NCBI GenBank assembly: GCA_947498935.1
Contig: CANMMM010000002.1
Location: 238,686 to 302,685 of the forward strand
Source: an uncultured Aquimarina sp.
GTDB lineage: Bacteria > Bacteroidota > Bacteroidia > Flavobacteriales > Flavobacteriaceae
Length of the DNA stretch: 64,000 nt
Direction of reading: 5' to 3'
This document shows positions 34,918-46,100 of this stretch, one piece after another. The notes below the pieces were generated by a model. That model did no database searches and was not told where the DNA came from. It saw only the letters and a list, made by a program, of their open reading frames with translations. Position 1 is the first letter of the stretch. Each line of letters begins with the position of its first letter. The translations under genes and the position numbers were made by a program.

Positions 34918-37900
34918 TTATACTAGTGTGGTGATAAATTCTTCGAAGAAACTGGTATACAACGCTTTCATATCCTCTTCGCAGAATCGGTCTGTATTAA
35001 AATAGTTATCGATAAAAATTTCGTTATTGCTATATTCACTGATGTAGGCATGGAAACTAAATTTTGGTTTATCTGGCGCTTCATCTACCGTAGGTGTGAG
35101 TGCGTAGGCTGCTGCTTGTACGGTGCTCACTGCGGTTTTGTACTGAATATGATTGATAAAGAATTCTATTTTTGGATACTTCTTATTGAGCTTGCTAAAA
35201 ATAAATTCTAATGGATACCCCTGACAGGAGGAAAAGAGATTGTAATCATGGATAAACTCTCTAAACTGTGTTGCTACAGGTACTGTATCTTCTGTAAAAT
35301 CAATCCCCATGATCGAGGTATTGGCAAACAGTCCGATCGTTTTTTCGAAATGAATACTTCTAGAACTCGATGGGTAGGCTACGATACTCTGGGGCTGATT
35401 GAATTTTTTATACACGGCATAGGCATAGAAGAAATAGAGTGTCGTAAACATCGAACACTTATAGGCTTTGGACAAGGCTTGTAATCTATGGATGAGTTCG
35501 TGTGGCAATCGCTGTCTAATAATTTTATAATCGGCTTGACACGCGGGCGTACAGGTACTTTCTTCAGCTTGGGCAGTATCACTACAGCTACTGGAAGTTT
35601 CGGAGCTATCACAGCTGCTGGTCGCTTCGCTACTACAACTGTCTGTAACGGTAGTACTGCAACTTGTAGTGGATTCGGTACTATCACAACTACTCGTCGT
35701 TTCGCTGCTACAGCTGTCTGTAGTGGTGGTGCTACAACTACTAGAAGCTTCGGAACTATCACAACTACTGGTAGCTTCGCTACTACAACTAGAAGCTTCA
35801 GTAGTGCCGCAACCACTTGGTTTAGTTGCAAAAACACCTTGCGAATAGTAATCGAGTAATAGCTGTGTTTTTTGTGGATTGTCTAATAAAGCAGTTCGCT
35901 GATAGGTGATATATTTATCATATGACAGGCTTTCTGAAACGGCATTGTACGCTTTGGTGATCCCTTTACTAACTTCGATATAGAGATTTCGGAATTCTTC
36001 GGCTAAAAGTTGCAGCGAGAATCCATCGATGATGATATGATGTACATTAAATAAAATAGTAGTGGTTTCATTTTCTACTACGATCACATCGAATAAGGGC
36101 CACTGCGACATATCATAGCGCTTGTGCAATAAGTTGCTTTCTTCTTCGCTAATGGATACATTTTCTTTATAAACTGGTGTATAGCTGTCTGTACTGTAGC
36201 GTACTCTAGGATTGTAATGGTCTGCATCTATCACATAAGAACGTAAGGAACGATGCTTATCGATCAATCGATTGATCACTTCATTGGTATGGGCACGATT
36301 GAGCTTTCTAGGGCTGCTGCTCTTAAAAAAAATGTTATACGATATATCATTCTGTACCTTGTCTAAGATCCAAATACGCATTTGTGTAAACGAGAGGGCA
36401 TCAGAAGATATGAGTTCCATCTCTTGCTGTCCTAACTGGTCTAGATATGTAGCGAGTGACTGGATGGTAGGGTACGAGAATAGAATATTGAAATCTACTG
36501 CCTTGTCTAATGTATTGCGAATCTGAGAGGTCAGTTTGGTCATGAGTAGGCTGTTTCCTCCTAGCTCGAAAAAATTATCGGTCGTACTCACCCTATCTAA
36601 TTGGAAGAGGGCTAACCATAATTCTAATAACTTCTTTTCGGTAGGAGTATTTGCGGCTACAAAAGCTGTAACTGCTAAATCTTCTCTACTAATCGCGGGT
36701 AGCAAATCGGCAGCCACTTTTCCATTGTGATTGAGTGGTATGGTATCGAGCTGCTTATAATAACTCGGGATCATGTAGTGCGGCAGGGCTTGTTTTAAAA
36801 GCGTTTTGATCTCACTAGCGGTGATTGCTGCCTGTGTTATATAATAACATACTAGTGATTTATCTCCGTCTTTTTCTTGTACATCTACTACGGCTTGCTG
36901 AATTGCTGGTACGAGCTGTTCTATATTTTTGGTGATTTCTGCCAGTTCGATACGATAGCCTCGGAGCTTGATCTGTGTATCATTTCTACCGATATACTCG
37001 ATCGTACCGTCGGACAACCATCGGGCTAGATCACCTGTTTTATACAGCGTATTCCCTGCTCTAAAAGGATCTTGTATGAATCGCTGACTTGTGAGTTCTG
37101 GCGCATTTACATATCCCTTGGCTACTCCATCTCCTCCTACATATAGTTCTCCTACTACTCCTACAGGACAGAGTGCCAATGCTTCATTGAGTACATAGGC
37201 ATGCGAATTAGGAATCGGTTTTCCGATAGGAATGGATGTTGGGTATTCCTTATCTTCAAGGGTATAGGTCGTAGAAAATGTGGTATTTTCGGTAGGTCCA
37301 TATCCATTGATAATTCGCAAGGAAGGATAGGCTCTTTGTAGCTTTCGGGTTTGGGCTACTGGTACGACATCTCCTCCTACCATCAATTGTGTTAGGGATT
37401 CGAATACTGTGTGGTCTTCTTCTACCACTTGCTTATACCAAGGGGCTGTCATCCATAGACTTTGTACTTCTTCTTGCTGCAAGCATTCTTTGAGCTTGGA
37501 AGTATCTACCAAGTCCTGCTGTGGCATGAGTACCAATGTAGCACCGTTTAATAATGTCCCAAAGAATTCTATGGTTACGGCATCAAAGGAGATCGATCCT
37601 GTAGAGAGCAATGTGAGTTTTTGATCCAGCGCTAAGAAATCTCCTGATTTCACCAAGCTGATAATATTTTTTTGTGTCACCATTACCCCCTTTGGCACTC
37701 CTGTAGTCCCTGAAGTATACATGATGTATGCTAGTGCCGATGGCGTAATTGCTGGTTGGATACATGCAGTGGCATAGGTTTCCTGACGTTCTGTAAACTG
37801 CTTACATACTGCTGAGGTAATGATTGTTTTGCATCCGCTATCCTCGATGATCCATTCTTTTCGATCTTCGGGATATGCTGGATCAATAGGTACATAGGCT

Positions 37901-39714
37901 GCTCCTACGGCTAAGATTCCGAAGATGGTGATCAGTGCTTCCTGACTTTTGGGCAATGAAACCCCTACAATGGAGTGTGTTCCGATTTGATACTCGGATT
38001 GTAGGAAATTGGCAAATTGATATACCTGTTCTTCAAATGCTTTATACGTAAGTGAAACGCCGTTTCCTCGAATGGCTATTGCATCGGGGTTTTGTGCTAC
38101 TTGATCAGCCAACAATGCTACGATGTTTTCTGTGCGTGGATATGAAACTTCTGTGGCATTAAAGCTGTGAAGAAGTTGCGTGGTTTCTGCATCAGACAGC
38201 AAACTCGCTTGGGTAATTGGTGCTGTTGGATTCGCTACTAACCAACCTAACAATGACTGGTAGTGATCGGTTAATTGCGTAATAAATGCCTGCGTGTATA
38301 TATCTGTATTGTATTCTACACTTAGACTCAATCCTGTATCAGTTTCTGTACAACTAAAGGTAAGATCAAACTTGGCAATGCTTCGCGTTGCAGCTTCATA
38401 AGGAGTGATCTCTACGCCTGTAAGTGTATCTGTTGTCGCAAGATTTTGAAGCTGAGATTGGTTTTGTAATACTATCATCACATCGAATAGTGGTGATCTG
38501 GATACGTCTTTTGTGAGATTGAGCTGTGTAATCAGATTCTCGAAAGGATAGCTTTGGTGTGCATAGGCTGCTACCAGTGTTTCTTTTTGGTGTGCCACTA
38601 ACGCATTGAAGGTCATGCCTGCTGGCACTTGTGTACGGATGGCTAATGTATTGATGTATAAACCGATTTGGTTTTCGAGATCTGGGTGCTCACGTCCTGC
38701 TACAGGCGTTCCTATCACAAAATCATCTTGTTGGGTATAGGTAAACAGTAGCGCATTGAGTCCTGCAAATAAGGTGGTAAATAGCGTAACGTCTTTGGAC
38801 TGCGAGTAGTCTTTGAGGGCGGCTAATAAGGTAGAGGAACAATGCTGCTCTACCAAATTTCCGTTAAATGTTTTGACGGCAGGTCTTACATAATCACTAG
38901 GTAAATCCAGCACTGGAATCTGTGTTTCGAACTGACTACGCCAGTACGCATCGGAGGCTTTGTAGGATTCGGATAATGCAAAGGTATCAGCCCATGCGGC
39001 ATAGTCTTTATATTGTATGCGCAATGGAGTTGGTGTATATGTAGCATCTTCTAGCAACTGATTGTAATGCTGCATGACCTCAGCTACTAATAACTCCGAG
39101 GACCATCCATCGCAAATGATATGGTGCAAGGTGACTATTAAGATATGTTCTTCTGCACTTTTAGTCAGTATGGAGGTGTGTAGTAATAACCCATTGGATA
39201 GATCGAAGGTCGTACTTTCTGCCATGGCTACTTCTTCTGATAGCTGCGCTTCGGAATGGTGCGTGACTTCTTTTTGTACTATCGAAAATTCGATACTGTC
39301 TGTATCTGTAATCGTTTGTACTACTTCTTCTGCTGCATCCATGCTAAAATTGGTACGCAGTATTTCGTGTTTGGCGATCAATTGATGAAAAGCACGTTCT
39401 AATACATCGATCTCTAAAGTACCTTTGAGTGCTAATGCACTAGACATATTATAAGCCGTATTCCCTCCTTCGAAACGACTGAGCAACCACATTCTTTTCT
39501 GGGCAGGAGTGGTCACATAGCTAGTCGCAGGAGGAGTGGCAGGGATCGGTACATGATTAGCGATGAGCCTGATGAGGTCTTGTTTGTTTTCTTTTATCTT
39601 GGCTAATAGCGTCTCTGTAAGAGCGCCCTTGGGAGCTTGAATCTTTAAATCGTCTCCTTTGGAGGTAAGCACGATGTCTAACTCCTGAAGCTCGTTTAGT
39701 AAATCTAATTCCAT
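34918..39714 (-). CDS. NRPS with docking domain, one module and a terminal C domain bearing a Cys-rich insert (predicted Val)
   Basis: 1598 residues. Order: TubC-type docking helix (about 1-50), condensation (HHIICDGWS near 200), adenylation (A3 YIMYTSGTTGVPKG near 668, A5 GYGPTENTTFS, A8 GRNDTQIKLRGYRIE), carrier (FFELGGNSLLMTKL near 1053), then a second condensation domain (HHIIIDGFS near 1227). The hand-read code DAIWMGGTFK is close to valine codes. Between the two lobes of the terminal C domain lies an insert, residues about 1300-1393, of Ser, Thr, Glu and Asp with 12 cysteines. The part after it continues as a normal C-terminal lobe, so the insert is in frame and the domain is whole. The adjoining genes are a carrier protein and ArsM/ArsL-like enzymes. 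Confidence 0.93.
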   Translation of the reverse strand: MELDLLNELQELDIVLTSKGDDLKIQAPKGALTETLLAKIKENKQDLIRLIANHVPIPATPPATSYVTTPAQKRMWLLSRFEGGNTAYNMSSALALKGTLEIDVLERAFHQLIAKHEILRTNFSMDAAEEVVQTITDTDSIEFSIVQKEVTHHSEAQLSEEVAMAESTTFDLSNGLLLHTSILTKSAEEHILIVTLHHIICDGWSSELLVAEVMQHYNQLLEDATYTPTPLRIQYKDYAAWADTFALSESYKASDAYWRSQFETQIPVLDLPSDYVRPAVKTFNGNLVEQHCSSTLLAALKDYSQSKDVTLFTTLFAGLNALLFTYTQQDDFVIGTPVAGREHPDLENQIGLYINTLAIRTQVPAGMTFNALVAHQKETLVAAYAHQSYPFENLITQLNLTKDVSRSPLFDVMIVLQNQSQLQNLATTDTLTGVEITPYEAATRSIAKFDLTFSCTETDTGLSLSVEYNTDIYTQAFITQLTDHYQSLLGWLVANPTAPITQASLLSDAETTQLLHSFNATEVSYPRTENIVALLADQVAQNPDAIAIRGNGVSLTYKAFEEQVYQFANFLQSEYQIGTHSIVGVSLPKSQEALITIFGILAVGAAYVPIDPAYPEDRKEWIIEDSGCKTIITSAVCKQFTERQETYATACIQPAITPSALAYIMYTSGTTGVPKGVMVTQKNIISLVKSGDFLALDQKLTLLSTGSISFDAVTIEFFGTLLNGATLVLMPQQDLVDTSKLKECLQQEEVQSLWMTAPWYKQVVEEDHTVFESLTQLMVGGDVVPVAQTRKLQRAYPSLRIINGYGPTENTTFSTTYTLEDKEYPTSIPIGKPIPNSHAYVLNEALALCPVGVVGELYVGGDGVAKGYVNAPELTSQRFIQDPFRAGNTLYKTGDLARWLSDGTIEYIGRNDTQIKLRGYRIELAEITKNIEQLVPAIQQAVVDVQEKDGDKSLVCYYITQAAITASEIKTLLKQALPHYMIPSYYKQLDTIPLNHNGKVAADLLPAISREDLAVTAFVAANTPTEKKLLELWLALFQLDRVSTTDNFFELGGNSLLMTKLTSQIRNTLDKAVDFNILFSYPTIQSLATYLDQLGQQEMELISSDALSFTQMRIWILDKVQNDISYNIFFKSSSPRKLNRAHTNEVINRLIDKHRSLRSYVIDADHYNPRVRYSTDSYTPVYKENVSISEEESNLLHKRYDMSQWPLFDVIVVENETTTILFNVHHIIIDGFSLQLLAEEFRNLYIEVSKGITKAYNAVSESLSYDKYITYQRTALLDNPQKTQLLLDYYSQGVFATKPSGCGTTEASSCSSEATSSCDSSEASSSCSTTTTDSCSSETTSSCDSTESTTSCSTTVTDSCSSEATSSCDSSETSSSCSDTAQAEESTCTPACQADYKIIRQRLPHELIHRLQALSKAYKCSMFTTLYFFYAYAVYKKFNQPQSIVAYPSSSRSIHFEKTIGLFANTSIMGIDFTEDTVPVATQFREFIHDYNLFSSCQGYPLEFIFSKLNKKYPKIEFFINHIQYKTAVSTVQAAAYALTPTVDEAPDKPKFSFHAYISEYSNNEIFIDNYFNTDRFCEEDMKALYTSFFEEFITTLV
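35563..35787 (-). repeat. Three 75-bp tandem repeats coding 25-residue Cys motifs
   Basis: Residues 1310-1384 of the NRPS are three units of 25 residues, each with cysteines spaced 8, 9, 8. Unit pattern: CSSEATSS, CDSSEASSS, CSTTTTDS, with conservative changes. Flanking cysteines at 1302, 1388 and 1392 bring the total to 12. The third unit ends with a diverged last segment. Open frames seen in the other frames here are by-products of the repeat. Confidence 0.95.
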
Positions 39715-39760
39715 GTTTTTGCATTGTTTTATACCTATTGGGTGCTATCGGTGTGTATTG

Positions 39761-39893
39761 GGTGAGCAACACAACATCACATAGGTGATGTGCGCTTACC
39801 TAATAGGTAATCGTGAGAATACTGTGTTTAAATAAAATGTGTGTACGTTAAATAGGCACTAGGTGTCTATGGTATACTAATTTGTTGCTCGCC
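39761..39893 (+). ncRNA. Candidate cloverleaf-like structured RNA or DNA element
   Basis: An outer stem (GGTGAGCAAC 39761-39770 with GTTGCTCGCC 39884-39893) encloses three hairpins: ACATCAC/GTGATGT (39774-39791), TTACCT/AGGTAA (39796-39810) and ATAGGCAC/GTGTCTAT (39852-39870). The two imperfect pairs, in the outer stem and the third hairpin, are G-U wobbles if the plus strand is read and A-C mismatches if the minus strand is read. That favours a plus-strand RNA, opposite to the NRPS transcript. It lies 46 bases upstream of the Val-module NRPS start. It is too large for a tRNA and I recognise no known family. The rest of this 407-base gap is family 2 copy 5 and AT-rich sequence. Confidence 0.4.
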
Positions 39894-40011
39894 TAACTGG
39901 ATACTGCTATCATCTTTGCTAGGTACTAACATCAAAAAAGTATAAGGGTTCAAAGTCTAAAAAATGTTTCTTTTATTGGGGTGTATGTTCATTAGTAACA
40001 ACGATCATTTT

Positions 40012-40099
40012 GCGTTAGGGATCGCAGTGGAAATCCCACAGCCCGACGATAGGAGGTGCGAGGAATTGGAGCGGAGAGCCCGACCCTTGGGGAACGCCC
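40012..40099 (-). repeat. Dispersed repeat family 2, copy 5
   Basis: GCGTTAGGGATCGCAGTGG start and TTGGGGAACGCCC end, in the gap between the bimodular and Val-module NRPS genes. Confidence 0.9.
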
Positions 40100-40121
40100 T
40101 CATATATATAAACCGTATCGC

Positions 40122-43100
40122 TTAAATCACTACCTCATCATACGATGCTGTGTCTACTGCCGCTGTTTTTTGATGCGTATTGAATTGTACCAATTGCGCA
40201 ATACTCGCGATCTCTTGATTGGCAAAAAAATCATTGAGTTTTAGTTGTAACCCAAAAGTCTGATTGATCTGATTGATCACTTGTAATGCTTGCAGACTAT
40301 GCCCTCCTAGTTCAAAGAAATTATCCGTTACTCCGATGGTATCGATGGCTAGGATGTCTTTCCAAATGGTGACTAATTGTGTTTCTATAGCATTGCTTGG
40401 GGCTACATAACTGTTCATCACTACAGGAGTTATGGAACGCGCTTCAAGGGCTTTTCTATCAATCTTCCCGTTGGGTGTTACTGGCAGTGTATCGAGCTGC
40501 GTGATGGTATTGGGCAGCATGTAGACTGGTAATTTGGAGGCCAAGTACTGTTTTAGCTCGGTTGTATCTTGGGGCGTATCGGCTGTATAATACGCAATCA
40601 ATGTATCTTGTTGTACAATCGCCACGACTTCTTGAATCGCACTTGTATAGCTCTGTAGAGTATGTTCTATGGCTGCTAACTCGATGCGGTAACCTCTGAG
40701 TTTTACTTGATGGTCTTTTCTGCCGATAAAGCTTAGGGTACCGTCTGGCAACCACTTCACAATATCCCCTGTATTATAGAGACGCTCGGTTGGAGCATCG
40801 GGATGTTCGATAAACTTGGCGGCTGTAGTCGTTGGCTGATTCAAATACCCTTTGGCCACACCATCTCCTGCTAGGTAAAGCGTGCCTTCTACGCCTATAG
40901 GTACAGGCTGTAGAAATTCGTTTAAAACATATGCACGTGTATTGGCGATCGGACGGCCAATAGGAATGGCACTGGTATGCTTCATATAGCGTGGCAATCG
41001 ATAGCAGGTGCTATAGGTGGTATCTTCTGAAGGGCCGTATAAGTTACGTACTTCAATCGGAGTGGATGCCAATTGATTGGCAATATCGATCGGAAAAGGT
41101 TCTCCTGCTAGATTGATCATACGGATACGATCTATCGCGACATCACTGGCTAAGAGGGCACGCATGCTAGAGGGTACGGTATTGATCAATATACGTGTAT
41201 CTAGTGGTATTGCTGCGGCTATATGCAGAGCGTCTTGTAAGATACGAACGGGTTTTCCAATAGCGAGTGGATAAAAGAGCTCGTATACGGATAGGTCAAA
41301 ACAATGCGAGGTGGCGGCATAGGCGATATCGAATCCATTAGCATCGAATTCCTGCTGTGCCCACTGTATCAGTGCTACTGCATTTCTATGGGTAATCATC
41401 ACGCCTTTTGGCGTCCCTGTAGTTCCTGAGGTATAGATCACATAGGCCGTTTGGGTAGGCGCTATCGTACTGTATACATTTGGAGTACTGTATTGCGTTT
41501 TAGTCGCTTCGAATTGCGCGAGCATCGCTGTATCCACTACACATCGGGCATGGCTATCATTCGCTATAAATTCAATCCGCTGCGCTGGGTATTGTATATC
41601 GATAGGTACATAGGCGGCACCTGTTTTTAGAATCCCTAATAAAACGACAGCTAATTGCTCGCTTCTAGGAATTTTTACGGCTACTAAATCTGTGGGTTGC
41701 ACTCCTGCTACTGCTTGCAAATAATGGGCAAACTGATTGGAAGCCTCCTGCAATTGCTGATAGGTAAGTGTTTTGGAATCATGGACAACAGCTGTGGCTG
41801 CTGGAGTGCGCATGACTTGCTGTTCGAATAGCGATACCAAGGTCATTTCCTGTGGGTAGGAAATGGCTGTTTGATTAAAAACATTGGTGATTTGATGGGT
41901 TTCTGCATCGGTTAGGTAACGTAATTGTCCGATGGGTTGCTGAGGAAACTCCATTCCTTGTGCGAGTATACTTTCTTCATGTACTCCGAGCTGCTGTATA
42001 AAAGCCGTATCGTATATATCGGTATTATACGTGAGGGTTAGTACCAGCTCATCTGCTTGCTCTGCAAATACAAAACTAAGATCAAACTGTGCTGTGGTTG
42101 TTTCTATATTATAGGGAATCATAGTGATACCTGTAGCGGTGGTAGGCTCTATGGCCAGGGAAGCTAACTGTTCTTGATTTTGATAGATCACCATCACATC
42201 GAACAATGCGGCTCGTGCAGTATCTCTCTGTAACTGTAATGTAGACACCAATTCATCGAATGGATAATGCTGATGCTCATAGGCTGCTGACAGCAATTCT
42301 TTTTGCTGAGCGAGTACTTGTGCAAAGGATTGCTGTGTATCGAGTTGGGTACGAATCGCTAAGGTATTTACATACATCCCCAGTTGTGCTTCTAGGTCTG
42401 GGTGTGTTCTGCCTGCGATTGGTGTTCCGATGATCAGATCCTGCTGATGGGTATAGGCCTGTAACAAGACATTGACACCTGCCATGAGTGCCATAAACAC
42501 TGTAGCATCGTGCTGGCTTGCCATTGCTTTTATTCGTGTTAAGAAAGCAGCTTCAAAACGGTGTGTGACGGTATGCCCATGATAGGTCTTAACCGCAGGT
42601 CGTTGCTTAGCAGTGGGTACTTCGAGCACAGGTATCGTGCCCTGGAACTGCGCTGTCCAATAGGTAGCAGCTGCGGTGTAGGCCGCTGTTTGGGTTTGCT
42701 GCTGTAACCATACTACATAGTCCTTATACTGTATCTTCAGAGGCGTAGGGCGATACGAAGCATCGGCTAGTAACTGATGGTATACTCGGATCATTGCTGC
42801 AAATAGTAAATTAACAGACCATCCATCTCCAATACTGTGGTGCATCACAAAGGACAATACGTATTCCGTGGGCGCTAGCTGTAGTAATGCTGCCTTGAAT
42901 AAGGGGGGTTGGGCAAGGTCAAAATGTGTGGATTGCAGCTGCTGCACATAGTCTGTAATCTCATCGCTTTCTGCCCCTGTCATATCGCTGTAAGCAATGG
43001 TAAATTCACAGGTTTCTGCCACCTTTTGGTATATCGTACCTGCGGAGTCGGTATGAAAACTGGTGCGTAAAATCTCATGCTGTTCTAGCAGCAACTGGCA

Positions 43101-46100
43101 TGCTGTTTCCAGTACAGATGGGACTACTGTGCCTGTAAGTGTTACTGCCCCTGACATATTGTAGGCAGTACTACCACCTTCTAATTGACTTAAGACAATG
43201 ATGCGCTGTTGTGCAGGTGTTAGAGGATATGTTGCTGCTACTGGCGCTGGTGGAATGGCTGTATACTGCACAGACGAACACTGCTGGGCAAGTTGTGCAA
43301 TGGTGGGTTGCTCAAAAAAGTCCTTATAAGCAATGGTCACTTGCGAGCGCTGGTACAATTGATTCAGTACCTGCCCAATCATCAGACTACTGCCCCCTAG
43401 TGCAAAAAAGTTGTCATGTATTCCTATGCGATCGACACCTAATACTTCTTGCCAAATAGCGACGAATGCGGTTTCGATAGCATTGGTTGGCGCTACATAT
43501 GCCGTTTGCTGCGGTGCTACCCCCTCTACTTGCTGTAAGGCACGTGTATCTATTTTGCCATTGGGAGTCAATGGCATGCTTTCCAACTCAGTATAATAGG
43601 TTGGTAACATATAACTAGGCACTAACGCCGCTAGATACTGCTGCAACTCCTCAATATCTATAGGGTGTGTAGTGGTATAATACACGCTTAATTGTGCTTC
43701 TTGTACCAGGGCTACTACTTGATGTAATGCCGTGGAAAACGACTGCACGGCACTTTCTATGGCACCTAGTTCTATTCGGTGTCCTCGTAATTGTATTTGA
43801 TCGTCATTTCTACCAATAAATACGAGACTCCCATCTACCATCCATTTTACGATGTCTCCTGTATCATATAATAGGGTTCCTGACTGGTAGGGATTATTGA
43901 TAAATTTTGCTGCTGTAAGTGCAGGTTGCTCATGATACCCCATAGCTACGCCATCGCCTCCGATGTATAACTTTCCGGGGACCCCGATAGGCACTACTGC
44001 TAGTTGTTCGTCTAAGATATAGATCGATGTATTGGCAATCGGTGTTCCGATCGTAATGGTATGCTGATCTAGCACTCTCCCCGCTGTAGCTACCACTGTG
44101 CATTCGGTAGGGCCGTAATTATTATACAATTCGAAGGTAGGAGCTTTCGATAGCAGTAGTGTATCTCCTCCCGTGAGTACTTTGGTATGTGGCAAAGCTA
44201 CCTCAGCAGCTACCAATACTTGACAGATCGCCGTAGGCAAGTAACTGTGGCTGATTTGGTGTGTATCCAGAAATGTACTGAGTACATCTGTTTGCACACG
44301 TATACTATCTTCTGTGATGGGGTACAAAGTAGCACCTGCCAATAGATACGGTGTCATTTCCCAAATAGATGCATCAAATGAAATCCCTGCATATAGCGTA
44401 GTTTTACTAGCCGAGGTGACTTGATAATACTGCTGATGCCAATAGCACAGATTCAGTAAATTTTGTTGGGTAACATTTACCCCTTTGGGCTGCCCTGTAG
44501 TACCTGATGTATATATTCGATACACTATTGGCGTAGCGATAGTTGTAGGAAGTACTGTATTTTCGGTATGCAATGTACTCGCTTCGAATGCCTGAAGCAC
44601 CGATGCATTTACCACCGTCTTACACTGACTGTCTGCTGTTATAAAATCGATACGTGCCCCTGGATATGCAGGGTCTATCGGCAGGTATATCGCATTGAGT
44701 TTTTGTGTCGCTATAAAAGCAATCACTAACCAGTGATTTCTTTCGACACTCACACCGATACAATCTCCTGCTACTACTCCTTCATGTTGATGCAAGTAAT
44801 GCGCTAATGCTGTAGCTGTATCCAATAGTGTTTGATAAGTCATCGATACCTCTTCGTACACAATCGCTATTGCCGAAGGGTTCTGCTCTACCTGCGCTTG
44901 GAACAAGCTTATAAAAGATTCCTTAGACGGATACGCCGCTACAGTAGTATTAAAGGTATATACGAGTCGTTCTTTCTGTACTGTGGGTACGTAATCCAAT
45001 GCAGCAATCGCAGTAGTTGGATCTGTAGTACAACTCGTTAGTACCTGTTGATATTGCATTGCCAAACGTTCTATAAAATCTGCGGTAAATAGTGCGGTAT
45101 TATACGTAAAGTGTACTGCATAGGAGGTACCTTCCTTTTTGATCATGCATTCTATATCGAATTTACTTGCTTGCTGCGCATAATCTACTGCTTCGATCGA
45201 GAGATTATCGGATACAACGATCCCTGATGATTCGGTCGTTTCTATAGAAAACATACTATCGAATAATGGATGCCTGCTACGATCCGTAGCCAATTGTAAT
45301 TCTTGTACCAACTGATCAAATGGATACTCTTGATGCTTATAAGCTGCTAGTGTGATCTCTTTTACGGTCTCTAGAGTAGTGATAAACGATGCATCGCCTT
45401 GTAGTCTAGTGCGTAATGCCAATGTATTTACATAAAACCCTATCTGATCTTGTACATCTGGATGTGTTCTTCCAGATATAGGAGTTCCGATACAACTATC
45501 TTCCTGTCCTGTATATCGATACAACAGTATTTTAAAAACACTCAATAATCCCATGAACAATGACGCACCACGAGCGGTACAAATGGCTTCTAGCTCCTGT
45601 ACTAATTGCTGATCTAGCGCCTGTACTATACAAGCCCCTTCATAGGTTTTGATGGCAGGTCTAGGCTGATAGGTAGGCAACTCCATCACAGGAACTGCTT
45701 CCTGAAACTGTGTCAACCAATAGTTTTTAGCAGCTGTATGCGTCGTTAGCTGCGCTTGTTGCCACACCGCATAGTCCGTATACTCAATCGGGTTTTCTGA
45801 TACAGGCACTTCCTGTCCCTGCACGATCGCTTGGTAATTAGCGATCAATTCTCGTAGCATAATTGTAGACGACCATGCATCGCTAATAATATGATGCATC
45901 ACCACGATCAATTGATAAGTCTCCGCTGCTGTACGCACTAATGTAACCCGTAGCAATGATTCATTCTCTAGATCAAAATGATACTCACATTCAGCCGCTA
46001 TCAATGTAGATGCCTCTGCTGCGATAGTATGCTCTAGATAGCTAAAACGGAATAGCGAAGCTTCTTTGCTACGAATGTATTGCACAGGGTTTCCTGTACT

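Noticed and set aside
35563..35787. Possible CRISPR-like or minisatellite array
   Set aside because: The units are contiguous, without spacers, keep the reading frame and code a regular Cys pattern, so this is a coding tandem repeat.
35379..35859. Two overlapping open frames, one on each strand, over the Cys-rich region
   Set aside because: They arise from the 75-bp repeat read in the wrong frame and have no independent start or homology; the NRPS frame is continuous through the region.
39761..39893. tRNA gene
   Set aside because: Cloverleaf-like but the outer stem is 10 bp, arms have wrong sizes, and no T-loop or anticodon arm can be drawn.
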